A stretch of 34,002 bases of DNA from an uncultured bacterium (GCA_903925685.1 CAIYGI010000072.1:1-34002); one strand, 5' to 3'. Positions 15,514 to 24,144 are shown, counted from the stretch's first letter. The notes: generated by a model not told the origin, from the sequence alone. Made by a program: numbers and translations.

Positions 15514-16422
15514 GTGTCAGCACAGCGATTCTGGATCGGTGGTTTGGCTTACACTTACGAGGGGGATTTCGATCTCGATGTGACGATGTGGCCGTCATTC
15601 TATCGGGGCTTCGATCAGCCGCAACCCCTTCCGGACGGTGATCAACTGGTATGGCGTGTGCATTTGGCCGGCTGTGGCGCATCCAGACCGGCGGGGACGC
15701 CAGAGTTGGAATCGGAATCCTGGAGCCTGTGGCGGCAAGGAATGGTGCGTACCATTGCATTCGACGCTGCGCCGCATGCTCCTCCGCGCTGGACGGCGGC
15801 GATGGATCTGCGGGCGGGACGCGCGGAAGTGCGCTGGGATTCGCGTATGGAATACGCCCGGAGTAGCGGCGCGCTGGTCGAAAATCTGCTGGCGTTTAAC
15901 CTTGACCGTTTCTTGACGTTGTACCGTCTGGCCGAATCGGGCAGCGGGATGCTTGTGCATGGCGCCGCGACCGATTTCAGCGGGCAGGGGTGGCTTTTCA
16001 TGGGGCGTTCGGGTCATGGCAAGAGCACTTTATCCAATCTGCTCCATCAAACCCAAACAGCACTTGTGTTGAGCGACGAAAGGGCCGTCGTACGCAAATT
16101 GAAGAACGGTTTCTGGCTTTGCGGTACACCCTGGCCCAGCAGCGCCGGGTTTGCAAAAGCCGCCGTGTGCCCGCTGCGCGGGCTGGTGTTTCTGGAACAT
16201 GGGACCCAGAACGAGCTGATCCCGCTGAAGCCGCCGGAGGCCCTGAGGCGACTGCTCGTTGTGTCGTCATGTCCATGGCACGATAAGGATATCTTCGATC
16301 CGCTCGTAACGCTGGGCGGTGAATTGGCTCAAACATTGCCGGCCTGGGAATTGCGCTTCCTGCCCAACGCGAGCGTGACGGAGTTTTTGCGCGAACGGCT
16401 GGCGGGCAAACGATCGGGGTGA
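15514..16422 (+). CDS. HPr kinase-like protein (HprK-related kinase) of the RiPP locus
   Basis: A 302-residue protein from GTG 15514, chosen because AAGGGG lies 6 nt upstream and the earlier in-frame TTG at 15442 would read through the terminator hairpin. The C-terminal half has an HprK-type P-loop, GRSGHGKST (Gly164 to Lys170 and Ser171), preceded by the family-typical LVHGAATDF and followed by LVLSDERAVV, which resembles the HprK switch region. The N-terminal 140 residues are unrecognised. I do not see the C-terminal signature of true HPr kinase/phosphorylase, and no ptsH gene is nearby, so control of the sugar phosphotransferase system is unlikely. Related kinases occur with PqqD-like proteins and in some lasso peptide clusters, where the paeninodin kinase phosphorylates the C-terminal serine of the precursor. 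I infer that it phosphorylates the 47-residue peptide or its product. The hom gene starts 6 nt downstream. Confidence 0.78.
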   Translation: MSAQRFWIGGLAYTYEGDFDLDVTMWPSFYRGFDQPQPLPDGDQLVWRVHLAGCGASRPAGTPELESESWSLWRQGMVRTIAFDAAPHAPPRWTAAMDLRAGRAEVRWDSRMEYARSSGALVENLLAFNLDRFLTLYRLAESGSGMLVHGAATDFSGQGWLFMGRSGHGKSTLSNLLHQTQTALVLSDERAVVRKLKNGFWLCGTPWPSSAGFAKAAVCPLRGLVFLEHGTQNELIPLKPPEALRRLLVVSSCPWHDKDIFDPLVTLGGELAQTLPAWELRFLPNASVTEFLRERLAGKRSG

Positions 16423-16428
16423 TTTGCT

Positions 16429-17730
16429 ATGAAAGAAATCGGCATCGGGCTTCTGGGGTTCGGCACCGTCGGCGCGGGCGTTGTCGAAGCGCTGCGGAAG
16501 AATGGCGACCTTTTGGCCGCCCGCACGGGCGTGCGGCTGGTGTTGCGCAAAATCGCCGATCTGGACCTGGATCGCGACCGCGGCGTGGCGTTGGATCGCT
16601 CGCTGCTCACCACTGACGCCATTTCTGTCATCGACGACCCCGCCATCCAGATTGTCGTGGAACTGATCGGCGGCACAAAGATCGCCCGCACCTTCATCAC
16701 GCGCGCGCTGGAACACGGCAAGCCGGTGGTCACCGCCAACAAGGCCTTGCTCGCCGAATGCGGCGCCGAAATTTTCCGTCTGGCCGCGAAGCACGGCACC
16801 GCGGTGGGTTTTGAAGCCAGCGTGGCGGGCGCCATACCGATCATCAAGGCGCTGCGCGAAGGGCTTGTCGGCAACCGCATCGCCCGCGTCTACGGTATCT
16901 TGAACGGCACCTGCAACTACATCCTGACCCGCATGGAGCGCGAGGGTGATACTTTCGATCACGCGCTCAAGGAAGCCCAGGCGCACGGCTACGCCGAGTC
17001 CGATCCGACGCTCGACGTGGACGGCTGGGACACCGCGCACAAGGCGGTCGTTCTGGCCTCGCTGGCCCATGGGTTCCCGGTGGACATGGCCGCCGTGTAC
17101 GTCGAAGGCATCCGCACGCTCGCCAAGGTCGATATAGATTATGCCCGCGTTCTGGGCTATCGCGTGAAACTGCTTGGTGTGGTCAAGGCCGAACCCGACG
17201 GCATCGATGTGCGCGTCCACCCCACCTTGATCCCGGCGAACCACATGCTGTCCTCGGTCAACGGAGTTTTCAACGCCGTCATGGTGGACGGTGACATCGC
17301 CGGCCAGACGGTCTACTTCGGACGCGGCGCCGGCCGCCTGCCCACGGCCAGCGCCGTCGTGAGCGATCTGGCGGACCTGGCCGTGACCATGGCCGCCGGA
17401 GCGCCCTTTCCGCCGACGCTGCCGCACGACCTCCCCGGCCGCTGCCTGAATATAGGCGATATCAGTTCGCGATATTACCTGCGGATTTCGCTGCTCGATA
17501 AACCGGGCGTGATGGGGGTGCTTACCACCGTGCTCGGCAACCACGGCATCAGCATCGCCTCGGTCGTGCAAAAAGAAACCCACGCCGGACGCAACGTGCC
17601 GGTCATCATCGTCACCCACCGCGCCCGCGAAGCGGATATGAATGTCGCGCTGGCCGAGATTGACGCCCGCCCGTTCGTCGGCGCCAAGACCATCCGGCTG
17701 CGCATCGAGGATCTTGATGGACAGATATAA
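16429..17730 (+). CDS. hom: Homoserine dehydrogenase
   Basis: A 433-residue NAD(P)-dependent homoserine dehydrogenase, which reduces aspartate semialdehyde to homoserine on the way to threonine and methionine. The N-terminal Rossmann motif is GLLGFGTVGAGVVEAL. The linker VVTANKALLAECG and the catalytic-domain signature GILNGTCNYILTRM are intact, as is the substrate-region segment AESDPTLDVDGWDTAHK. A C-terminal ACT domain (about 345-430, YYLRISLLDKPGVMGVL) suggests feedback control by threonine. Length and order match the common monofunctional bacterial enzyme. GGGGTGA at 16416-16422 overlaps the kinase stop and serves as Shine-Dalgarno for the ATG at 16429, so hom may be cotranscribed with the HprK-like gene. 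Aspartate kinase follows 71 nt downstream. Confidence 0.97.
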   Translation: MKEIGIGLLGFGTVGAGVVEALRKNGDLLAARTGVRLVLRKIADLDLDRDRGVALDRSLLTTDAISVIDDPAIQIVVELIGGTKIARTFITRALEHGKPVVTANKALLAECGAEIFRLAAKHGTAVGFEASVAGAIPIIKALREGLVGNRIARVYGILNGTCNYILTRMEREGDTFDHALKEAQAHGYAESDPTLDVDGWDTAHKAVVLASLAHGFPVDMAAVYVEGIRTLAKVDIDYARVLGYRVKLLGVVKAEPDGIDVRVHPTLIPANHMLSSVNGVFNAVMVDGDIAGQTVYFGRGAGRLPTASAVVSDLADLAVTMAAGAPFPPTLPHDLPGRCLNIGDISSRYYLRISLLDKPGVMGVLTTVLGNHGISIASVVQKETHAGRNVPVIIVTHRAREADMNVALAEIDARPFVGAKTIRLRIEDLDGQI

Positions 17731-17753
17731 TGTGTCCGGTGTTCATCTATCCC

Positions 17754-17789
17754 GAACACTGAACACTGAACACCGAACACCAGAACAGT
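17754..17789 (+). repeat. Heptanucleotide tandem repeat between hom and lysC
   Basis: Four perfectly spaced 7-bp units run from 17754 to 17781: GAACACT, GAACACT, GAACACC, GAACACC. A fifth related unit, GAACAGT, follows at 17783-17789 after a 1-nt shift. GTGTTC at 17739-17744 is complementary to GAACAC in the repeat, so a hairpin is possible. The tract fills most of the 71-nt gap. Confidence 0.8.
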
Positions 17790-17801
17790 ATCGAGAGCCA
17801 C

Positions 17802-19178
17802 ATGATTCGCAAAAAGAAAGCCTTTGCCATCAAGGTCGTAAAATTCGGCGGCAGTTCGCTGGCCGATGCCCGTCAGGTTCGCAAGGTGTTCGAGATCGTG
17901 CGCGCCGATCCGGAACGGCGCATCGTGGTTGTCTCGGCGCCCGGCAAGCGCTCGCCGGAGGACATGAAGGTCACCGACCTGCTGATCGCGCTGGCCGAAG
18001 CCCAACTCGCGGGCGCGCCCACCGCCGCCGCTCTGGATCGCGTGGTCGAACGCTACCGCGAGATTCAACGCGCGCTGGAGCTCCCGGTTGCCGTCACCAG
18101 TGACGTTGAGAACGACCTGCGCCGGCGCCTGGCCGGCGATACCACGCACCGCGGCCGTTTTTTCGACAACCTCAAGGCCGCCGGCGAGGACAACTGCGCC
18201 CGCGTCGTGGCGGCCGTTTTCAACAAACTCGGACTGCCGTCGCATTACGTGGATCCGCGCGAGGCCGGTTTGCTGCTGAGCGACGACTTCGGAAACGCCA
18301 CCGTACTGCCGGAGTCGTTCGACCGCCTGAAATTGCTGCGCGACACGCCCGATGTCGCGATCTTCCCCGGCTTCTTCGGCTACACCGTCAAAGGCGAGGT
18401 CGCGACCTTCCCGCGCGGCGGATCGGACATCACCGGTTCCATTCTGGCCGCCGCCGTGAAGGCCGATTTATACGAGAATTTCACCGATGTGGATTCGGTC
18501 TATGCCGTGGACCCGCGCATCGTCCCCGACGCCCGCGCAATCTCGGTCATCACCTATCAGGAAATGCGCGAACTCGCCTACGCCGGGTTCGGCGTTTTTC
18601 ACGATGAAGCCATCCTGCCCGCCGTACAGGCCAAGATTCCAATCTGCATCAAAAACACCAACCACCCCGAGGCTCCCGGCACACGCATCGTGCCCGAACG
18701 GCCCTATGCCTCGGGCGTCGTGGTCGGCATCGTTGGCGCCGAGGGTTTCTGCACGCTCTATGTCAGCAAGTACCTGATGAACCGCGAGATCGGCTTTGGC
18801 CGGCGCCTGCTGCAAATCGTAGAGGATGAGGGGCTTTCCTACGAACATGCGCCTTCCGGAATAGACAACACTTCGGTGATCCTGCGCGAACAAGACGTGA
18901 CGCCTGAGATCGAGGCCCGGCTCTGCGAGCGGGTCCGCGACGAGCTGGGCGCGAACGACGTCGGCTTCGAACACGGCCTTGCGCTGCTCATGATCGTCGG
19001 CGAGGGCATGCGTTACACCGTCGGGCTGTCGGCCAAGGCCTGCACGGCGCTGGCCGCCGCCGGGGTCAATATCGACATGATCAACCAGGGCTCCTCCGAA
19101 ATCAGCGTCATGTTCGGCATCAAAGCCACGGACCGTAAACGGGCGATCAAGGCCCTCTACAATGCGTTTTTCCCGTAA
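17802..19178 (+). CDS. lysC: Aspartate kinase
   Basis: A 458-residue monofunctional aspartokinase, which phosphorylates aspartate in the first step of lysine, threonine and methionine synthesis. The kinase domain starts with VVKFGGSSLADARQV, and GYTVKGEVATFPRGGSDITGS supplies the nucleotide and substrate site. VDSVYAVDPRIVPDA is the standard aspartokinase segment. Two C-terminal ACT-type regions follow: VVGIVGAEGFCTLYVSKY with the rest of that domain, and ALLMIVGEGMRYTVGLSAKA through VNIDMINQGSSEISVMFGI, the typical allosteric site for lysine or threonine. The ATG at 17802 follows a weak AGAG about 10 nt upstream. It is paired with hom on the same strand and converges on the tolC-like gene, whose stop is 13 nt away. 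No clear terminator is seen in that short gap. Confidence 0.96.
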   Translation: MIRKKKAFAIKVVKFGGSSLADARQVRKVFEIVRADPERRIVVVSAPGKRSPEDMKVTDLLIALAEAQLAGAPTAAALDRVVERYREIQRALELPVAVTSDVENDLRRRLAGDTTHRGRFFDNLKAAGEDNCARVVAAVFNKLGLPSHYVDPREAGLLLSDDFGNATVLPESFDRLKLLRDTPDVAIFPGFFGYTVKGEVATFPRGGSDITGSILAAAVKADLYENFTDVDSVYAVDPRIVPDARAISVITYQEMRELAYAGFGVFHDEAILPAVQAKIPICIKNTNHPEAPGTRIVPERPYASGVVVGIVGAEGFCTLYVSKYLMNREIGFGRRLLQIVEDEGLSYEHAPSGIDNTSVILREQDVTPEIEARLCERVRDELGANDVGFEHGLALLMIVGEGMRYTVGLSAKACTALAAAGVNIDMINQGSSEISVMFGIKATDRKRAIKALYNAFFP

Positions 19179-19191
19179 GATTATTTCGAGA

Positions 19192-20718
19192 TCAGCGAAG
19201 ATCCGCGACCGGTTCGCGGCCGGGGGCGTCGAGCCCGCGCCGTTCTAGCAGCGAGCCTTCCAGCCTGTAGAGTTCGATGTAGGCGTCGAGATGCGTCACG
19301 ATCGCCAGGCTCTCGGTGATCTGGCTGTTCAACAGATCACGTGCCGCCACGGCCACCAGCAAGGCTGTCGATTTTCCGACCAGCAACTTCCCGGTTTCCG
19401 CTTCCAGCACCTCTTCCTGGAGCTGCCGCGCCGCCGACGTGGCCGCCACCTGTTCGCGTGACCGGACCACCTCCACATAGGCCGAGCGCACGTCCACTTC
19501 GGCCAGTTGCTTCAGGTTGTCCATGGCCTCGCGGGTTTGATCGAGGCTGTATCCCGCCCGCCGGCGCCTGGCATTCGCATCGCGATTGCCCAGCGCATAT
19601 TCGAACTGCAGCCCGAACGATATGTCGTTGGCGTTGCCCTTGAGATCGCTTACCGACCGCCCGAACGAATCGCCGTAGCCGGTCTTGCCCAGGTTGACGA
19701 AGGCATCCAGCCGCGGCAGCAAGCCGTTTTTTGTCTTCACGATTTCCAACTCGCCGCGGCGAACGGATAAACGCGCCTGGTTGAGATCCGGACGCATCCG
19801 CATGGCCACGGCCACATGCGCGCCAACCTCGTCCAGGGGTTCCTTCGGAACCGGCGGGGCGTCCTTCAGGATAATCTCGCGGTCCCATCCACCGGCGCCG
19901 GGGGGGGTGACCAGTTGGATCATTCTAAGGCGGCCCTTTTCCATGGCGCCTTGCGCATCGATCAGAAACTCGCGGCGCAAGGCCACTTCGGCCTCGGCCG
20001 ATTTCAATTCCACGCGCGAGAGTTTGCCGACGCGGATTCGCGCCGCGATTTCGTCGCGCTGCTGTTCCGCCACCGCCAGGGATTGCTTCACGATCTCCAG
20101 CTGCCGGCGCGCCAGCGCCAGGCTCCAGTAGGCGGTTTCGACCTGCGCCACAAAGGTCTCTGTATAACCGCGCAATTCGTATTCCGTCACCCGCGTGTCG
20201 AGGCGGGCCTGCCGCAGGCTGGCCAGGTTGACCGCCGTGCCAAATCCATTGAGCAGCGGCTGGCTCGCGGACAGGCCCACCCGCGTCGCTGCCTGGCGGT
20301 CGCCGTAGAGCGTCGAGGTGTCCGTCTCGGTTGTTCCCTGCAGCCCGATTCGCGTCCCGGTCGGAAGAAACTCGGTGATTCCCACAGCGCCGGAGATGCT
20401 GTCGGTATTTGCCTGGTTGGTGCTTGAAAAAGGCGCGATCTGCGCATTGTTGGCCCTGGTCTTTTGCGCCTGCGCGGTCAGGCTGGGATCGAAGGCCGCC
20501 ACGGCCTGTTGCTCGAAGGTTTTCTGAATGGCCGGATTCCAGCGCTGCACACGCAGTGCCGGGTTGTTCTCCAGCGAGATTAGCAGGGCTTCACGGAGGG
20601 TAAGTTCCACGGATGCTCCGGAAGCGACAACCACCGCTCCCGTGGATTCGGAAGGCGCGGGCGCCGCGCCGGAAAGCGACAGTACCGCAAGAGACAGACC
20701 GCAAATGAAAGTTTTCAT
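19192..20718 (-). CDS. TolC-family outer membrane efflux protein
   Basis: A 508-residue outer membrane channel subunit of the TolC family with an N-terminal signal peptide (MKTFICGLSLAVLSLSGAAP). The first repeat starts at LTLREALLISLENNPALRVQRWNPAIQ, a family hallmark. The second half begins near DLNQARLSVRRGELEIVKTKNGLLPRLDAFVNLG, the matching internal repeat. Long helical segments (VEKAYWSLALARRQLEIV-like, and KQLAEVDVRSAYVEVVRSREQV) would form the periplasmic barrel. It should be the exit duct for the RND pump and membrane fusion protein encoded further up the same strand at 24216-28462. It is separated from them by the recQ-like and dprA-like genes, and its ATG is only 35 nt after the dprA-like stop, so it may share their transcript. 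No strong Shine-Dalgarno site is seen. Confidence 0.93.
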   Translation of the reverse strand: MKTFICGLSLAVLSLSGAAPAPSESTGAVVVASGASVELTLREALLISLENNPALRVQRWNPAIQKTFEQQAVAAFDPSLTAQAQKTRANNAQIAPFSSTNQANTDSISGAVGITEFLPTGTRIGLQGTTETDTSTLYGDRQAATRVGLSASQPLLNGFGTAVNLASLRQARLDTRVTEYELRGYTETFVAQVETAYWSLALARRQLEIVKQSLAVAEQQRDEIAARIRVGKLSRVELKSAEAEVALRREFLIDAQGAMEKGRLRMIQLVTPPGAGGWDREIILKDAPPVPKEPLDEVGAHVAVAMRMRPDLNQARLSVRRGELEIVKTKNGLLPRLDAFVNLGKTGYGDSFGRSVSDLKGNANDISFGLQFEYALGNRDANARRRRAGYSLDQTREAMDNLKQLAEVDVRSAYVEVVRSREQVAATSAARQLQEEVLEAETGKLLVGKSTALLVAVAARDLLNSQITESLAIVTHLDAYIELYRLEGSLLERRGLDAPGREPVADLR

Positions 20719-20753
20719 GATTCGTAACTACTCAACGGGAAGATTGGACATGG

Positions 20754-22019
20754 TCATCCATTCTGTCGTGCATAACGAACCGGGCGGCTCAGTTTCCGTA
20801 TCTTCTTCTCGTCCACAGCCCGCTTCAGCCACACCTCCAACTGCGTTTTCGACACCTCCAACTGCTTCGCCAGCTTGACGACGGGCGTGGACTTCTCCAA
20901 GGCGGCGAGGATGACCGGCAGCACGACGTCATAGATGGATACCGCCTCCGGGCCACTCGGAGTTGGAGGCACAGTCGGCGCCTTTTCCCAAACTGACGGG
21001 GTTTCTCGAACCATAGCGACGGTCTGTTTGCCGTCCGTGGGTTGACGGAAAAGGGGAAGCTCGCTTTCTTGCTCCTGTGGCGTCTTTGCACAGACCGCCC
21101 CCTTCAGCAGCGTCGCGGGGTCCTGAGTATCGGCGACGGACGGGAAAGCCACCGCCCCAAGATCAATCAGTTTGCGGTTTCCCATCGGAACTGAGTCGCC
21201 CAAGCGTACGAATACTGGGCGTCCCGGCTTGCGCCTCAGTTCCTCTTGAGCCCCCTCCCATGTACCGCCCTTCTTGTGATCGGCGCTGACCACCAGTCCA
21301 TAGTCGGCTAGAGCGTAGATCAACTTGTTACGCCCCATGGCATTGCCAACGTTGAACCCGGCATCGGGATGGTAGGGTGAAATCAGGAGTAGACGTCCAT
21401 CGGAAAGGGCGTAACGGGCTTCCCGTGAAACGCTTTTCCTCAAAAGCGTGTCCGCGAGTACGCCAATGGCAACCCCGCCGGTCTCCAACGCGCTCGCCAT
21501 GGCAATTTGATCAACTCCACGCGCCCCACCGGAAACCACCGGCATGTCGCCCCGCGCACACCATTCCGCCACGTCTCGCGCAAAACCTTCACCCTCGGCA
21601 TCCACGTTGCGGGATCCAACAATCGCCAATCCCCCCCCCTGCAACAGGGATCGTTCACCCGCGCCGAACAAAATGGGAGGGGCCTTATCCTTTAGGTGGT
21701 TCTTGTACCGGGCGGGGTACTCAGGATCGCTCCGGCAGATCACCCAGATGCCGCTTTGGTTCCATCCCTCGACCGCAAAACCGAGCTTGACCCCCCGTTT
21801 CAACAACGCGGTCAGGCGACCCACCGCAATGCCCGTATCCTTCGCAAGGGCGGGAACATGCTCCGGCACCAGCAGATCGGCTGGCCGCAGGTTCTGGCTC
21901 AACAACCACCGGACCACCTGATTGTAGTCCTGTTGCGCCAGCGGCTCCGCCTCCGATTCACTGCCGAGATGCCCGCAAAGTAACAGGATCGCTTTCGCAT
22001 CTTCGCTCATCACGTTCAT
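20754..22019 (-). CDS. DprA/Smf-like DNA-processing protein
   Basis: A 421-residue DprA-like protein. The Rossmann-fold core shows LAIVGSRNVDAEGEGFARD (about 131-150), VVSGGARGVDQIAMASALETGG (161-182), GRNKLIYALADYGLVVSA (229-246) and a KKGGTWEGAQEEL segment, in the order expected for DprA. Residues 1-120 form an N-terminal helical region and about 360-421 (LEKSTPVVKLAKQLEVSKTQ onward) look like a winged helix. DprA protects incoming single-stranded DNA and loads RecA during transformation, and related proteins occur in defence-type loci. The ATG at 22019 was chosen over a longer in-frame form from 22157 because TGAGGT precedes it and it starts 8 nt after the recQ-like stop; the longer form would overlap recQ by 130 nt. 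The close spacing implies joint work with the RecQ fusion. Confidence 0.88.
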   Translation of the reverse strand: MNVMSEDAKAILLLCGHLGSESEAEPLAQQDYNQVVRWLLSQNLRPADLLVPEHVPALAKDTGIAVGRLTALLKRGVKLGFAVEGWNQSGIWVICRSDPEYPARYKNHLKDKAPPILFGAGERSLLQGGGLAIVGSRNVDAEGEGFARDVAEWCARGDMPVVSGGARGVDQIAMASALETGGVAIGVLADTLLRKSVSREARYALSDGRLLLISPYHPDAGFNVGNAMGRNKLIYALADYGLVVSADHKKGGTWEGAQEELRRKPGRPVFVRLGDSVPMGNRKLIDLGAVAFPSVADTQDPATLLKGAVCAKTPQEQESELPLFRQPTDGKQTVAMVRETPSVWEKAPTVPPTPSGPEAVSIYDVVLPVILAALEKSTPVVKLAKQLEVSKTQLEVWLKRAVDEKKIRKLSRPVRYARQNG

Positions 22020-22027
22020 CGTGTACC

Positions 22028-24133
22028 TCAATCCATACGCGGTGAGTTCATGGCGAGCGCGAGCGGAAATACCGCCGCGCAACCCGCTTTTCGCAAAAGC
22101 GCTGCCGCCACCGCAAACGTCCAACCGGAATCGATCGTGTCGTCCACAAGCAGGCATGGCCCTCGGGACATAGCGGCCTCGTCGACTGCGAAAACGCCGT
22201 CAAGATTATGAGCCTGCTGAAAACTATTCTCCATCTCTTTCTGCGGTGGATTGGCCTTAACCTTCTGAAGACAAGGATGGAAAACCAACCCCAGCGACAT
22301 GGCCAAACGCTTGGCAAAGCCCGGCACCAACTCCGGACGGTTCAATGAGGGAATGCAGGCGACCCACTTCGGTGCGGGTGCTGGATTCCATTGCCGGATC
22401 ATCTCGGCGCAGGCCGTCACCAGTTCGTCGTCGAAATGTCCCGCCTCATACTTGCCGGACGCCACCATTCGTCCCCATCCGGCATCGCGCCACAGACACA
22501 AGGCGCGTCCTTCTTCTGCGCGCAGGCCGTCGCCAATGTTACTTGTAAAACCGTAGATCGGCAGCGCACGCCCACTGGGCCATTGCTTGCGGGGAGGCAG
22601 GGGTTGGTAACTGCGCTTCAGGAATATCGCAGCCCGATTGGCGAGATCGTGATCGCACTCGGGATCGAGAAGCGGCTCACCCCTGCACCCCGCACACTTG
22701 CCGCAAGGGCCGGCCTGAGGATCGTCCAGCGCCCGCGCGAGGAATTCCATCAGGCACCCGGGATGCGCCATGTAAACCTGCATCTGCGACTGCTCCTCCC
22801 TGCGGATGGCGGTGATGGCATCCACGTACTCTTGGTCAATGCGGTAGGTTTTGCCCGCCGCGGTCACATTCCATTTCGGGCCAATCTTGGTGATGGGTGC
22901 CGGCGACTCGACGGAAAGGTACTTCAGCGCCTTCTCCAACTGCGAGTGCTTGAGGTTCAACCGCGCCTCCAACTCGCGCACCGACAAGCCTCCGTCAACC
23001 TTGTCCAATTCCTGGAGAATCGCATCGACGTGTTTCTGCGGCGGAAATGCACTGCTGATGAAGAAATCCGCGATACGATCATCTTCCTCGCCGTGCAGAA
23101 GGATGCCGAAGGCCTCATCTACAGCGCGCCCGGCACGCCCTACCTGCTGGTAATAATGCACAACGGACGCCGGACGCTGGAAGTGAATCACGAATCCCAG
23201 GTCCGGCTTGTCAAACCCCATGCCGAGGGCCACCGTCGCCACCAGCACCTTCACGTCGTTTCTTAGCAACTGCTGCTCGAGTTCCTCGCGCTGCGAGGCC
23301 CCGTTCTCGCCGTCCGCCACGTCCGCGTGATACGCCTTGGCCACGATGCAGTTGATGCGCAGCCACTCGGTGACTCGTTCCGCGTCCCGCTGGGTCAGCG
23401 TGTAGACGATGCCGCTACCAGGCAGTGTCGGTATAACCTTGGCAAGCCAGGCCATGCGGGCGGCGGGACTCGCCATCGTGATGTTCTGCAACTTGAGGCT
23501 TTCGCGCACCAGGGGGCCACGAACCAACTGGATATCCTTCCCGAGTTGGCGGATCACGTCGCTGACCACGCGGTCATTCGCCGTCGCCGTCGTGGCCAGG
23601 ACCGGGATGTTGGAAGGCAGGGCCTGAAGCACGCGGACAATCCGTCGGTAGTCCGGCCGGAAGTCATGCCCCCAATCGGATATGCAGTGCGCCTCGTCCA
23701 CAACGAACAGCCCCACGTGATCGGCAATGGGTGCCAGCACATTGACCCGGAACTTATCGTTTGCCAACCGCTCCGGCGATACCAACAGGATGTCAATCTT
23801 GTTGGCGCGTAAATCCTGCTCGATTACGGTCCAGTCGTCAGGGTTCGAGCTATTGATCGTCGCCGCGCGCACGCCAATGCGGGCCGCGGCCTCCAGCTGA
23901 TTGCGCATCAGGGAAAGCAACGGGGAAATCAGTAGACTGACGCCGGCGCCGCCGTCCCGCAAAAGGCGGGTTGCGAGGAAGTAAACCATGCTCTTGCCCC
24001 AGCCGGTGCGCTCGACCACTAGCAGTCGTCGGCGGTTCAGAATGGCCTCGATGCTTTCCCACTGTCCCGGCCTGAAATCCGCATCGGCCCGGCCCAGCGC
24101 GGTTCGCAGGTATGTCAAAGCCTTATCTCTCAT
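22028..24133 (-). CDS. RecQ-family DNA helicase fused to a phosphoribosyltransferase domain
   Basis: From the ATG at 24133 the protein has 701 residues. Helicase motifs are complete: Walker A TGWGKS with Lys47, DEAH at 146-149 followed by CISDWGHDFRPDYRRI (RecQ-specific), ATTATANDRV, GIVYTLTQRDAERV, and VATVALGMGFDKPDL with HYYQQVGRAGRA. A RecQ zinc site is formed by Cys460, Cys477, Cys480 and Cys483. Instead of an HRDC domain, the C-terminal 120 residues form a ComF-like phosphoribosyltransferase, with the PRPP-loop LLVDDTIDSGWT at 661-672. An in-frame ATG pair at 24176-24181 would add 16 residues, but that DNA is heptanucleotide repeat, so I prefer 24133; no strong Shine-Dalgarno site decides. 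It should unwind DNA, and what the transferase domain adds is unknown. The dprA-like gene follows by 8 nt. Confidence 0.9.
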   Translation of the reverse strand: MRDKALTYLRTALGRADADFRPGQWESIEAILNRRRLLVVERTGWGKSMVYFLATRLLRDGGAGVSLLISPLLSLMRNQLEAAARIGVRAATINSSNPDDWTVIEQDLRANKIDILLVSPERLANDKFRVNVLAPIADHVGLFVVDEAHCISDWGHDFRPDYRRIVRVLQALPSNIPVLATTATANDRVVSDVIRQLGKDIQLVRGPLVRESLKLQNITMASPAARMAWLAKVIPTLPGSGIVYTLTQRDAERVTEWLRINCIVAKAYHADVADGENGASQREELEQQLLRNDVKVLVATVALGMGFDKPDLGFVIHFQRPASVVHYYQQVGRAGRAVDEAFGILLHGEEDDRIADFFISSAFPPQKHVDAILQELDKVDGGLSVRELEARLNLKHSQLEKALKYLSVESPAPITKIGPKWNVTAAGKTYRIDQEYVDAITAIRREEQSQMQVYMAHPGCLMEFLARALDDPQAGPCGKCAGCRGEPLLDPECDHDLANRAAIFLKRSYQPLPPRKQWPSGRALPIYGFTSNIGDGLRAEEGRALCLWRDAGWGRMVASGKYEAGHFDDELVTACAEMIRQWNPAPAPKWVACIPSLNRPELVPGFAKRLAMSLGLVFHPCLQKVKANPPQKEMENSFQQAHNLDGVFAVDEAAMSRGPCLLVDDTIDSGWTFAVAAALLRKAGCAAVFPLALAMNSPRMD

Positions 24134-24144
24134 AACAGTCGCTT

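Noticed and set aside
15405-15641. Short plus-strand open frame of 78 codons after the precursor peptide
   Set aside because: It spans both hairpins, overlaps the kinase gene in another frame and has no ribosome binding site, so it is unlikely to be a second precursor.
13864-16422. PQQ or mycofactocin biosynthesis
   Set aside because: PqqD-like and radical SAM proteins are present, but the peptide lacks the PqqA Glu-x3-Tyr pattern and the MftA Val-Tyr end, and no pqqB/C or mft partner genes are near.
13864-16422. Ordinary lasso peptide cluster
   Set aside because: The leader motif and kinase fit, but no asparagine-synthetase-like cyclase or transglutaminase-like protease is present and a SPASM radical SAM enzyme takes their place.
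15514-16422. Genuine HPr kinase/phosphorylase controlling sugar uptake
   Set aside because: Only the P-loop half is recognisable, the C-terminal HprK signature is not seen, and no ptsH or ptsI gene is adjacent.
16267-17619. Minus-strand open frame of 450 codons opposite hom
   Set aside because: hom has full-length conserved motifs on the plus strand, and the antisense product matches no family I recognise.
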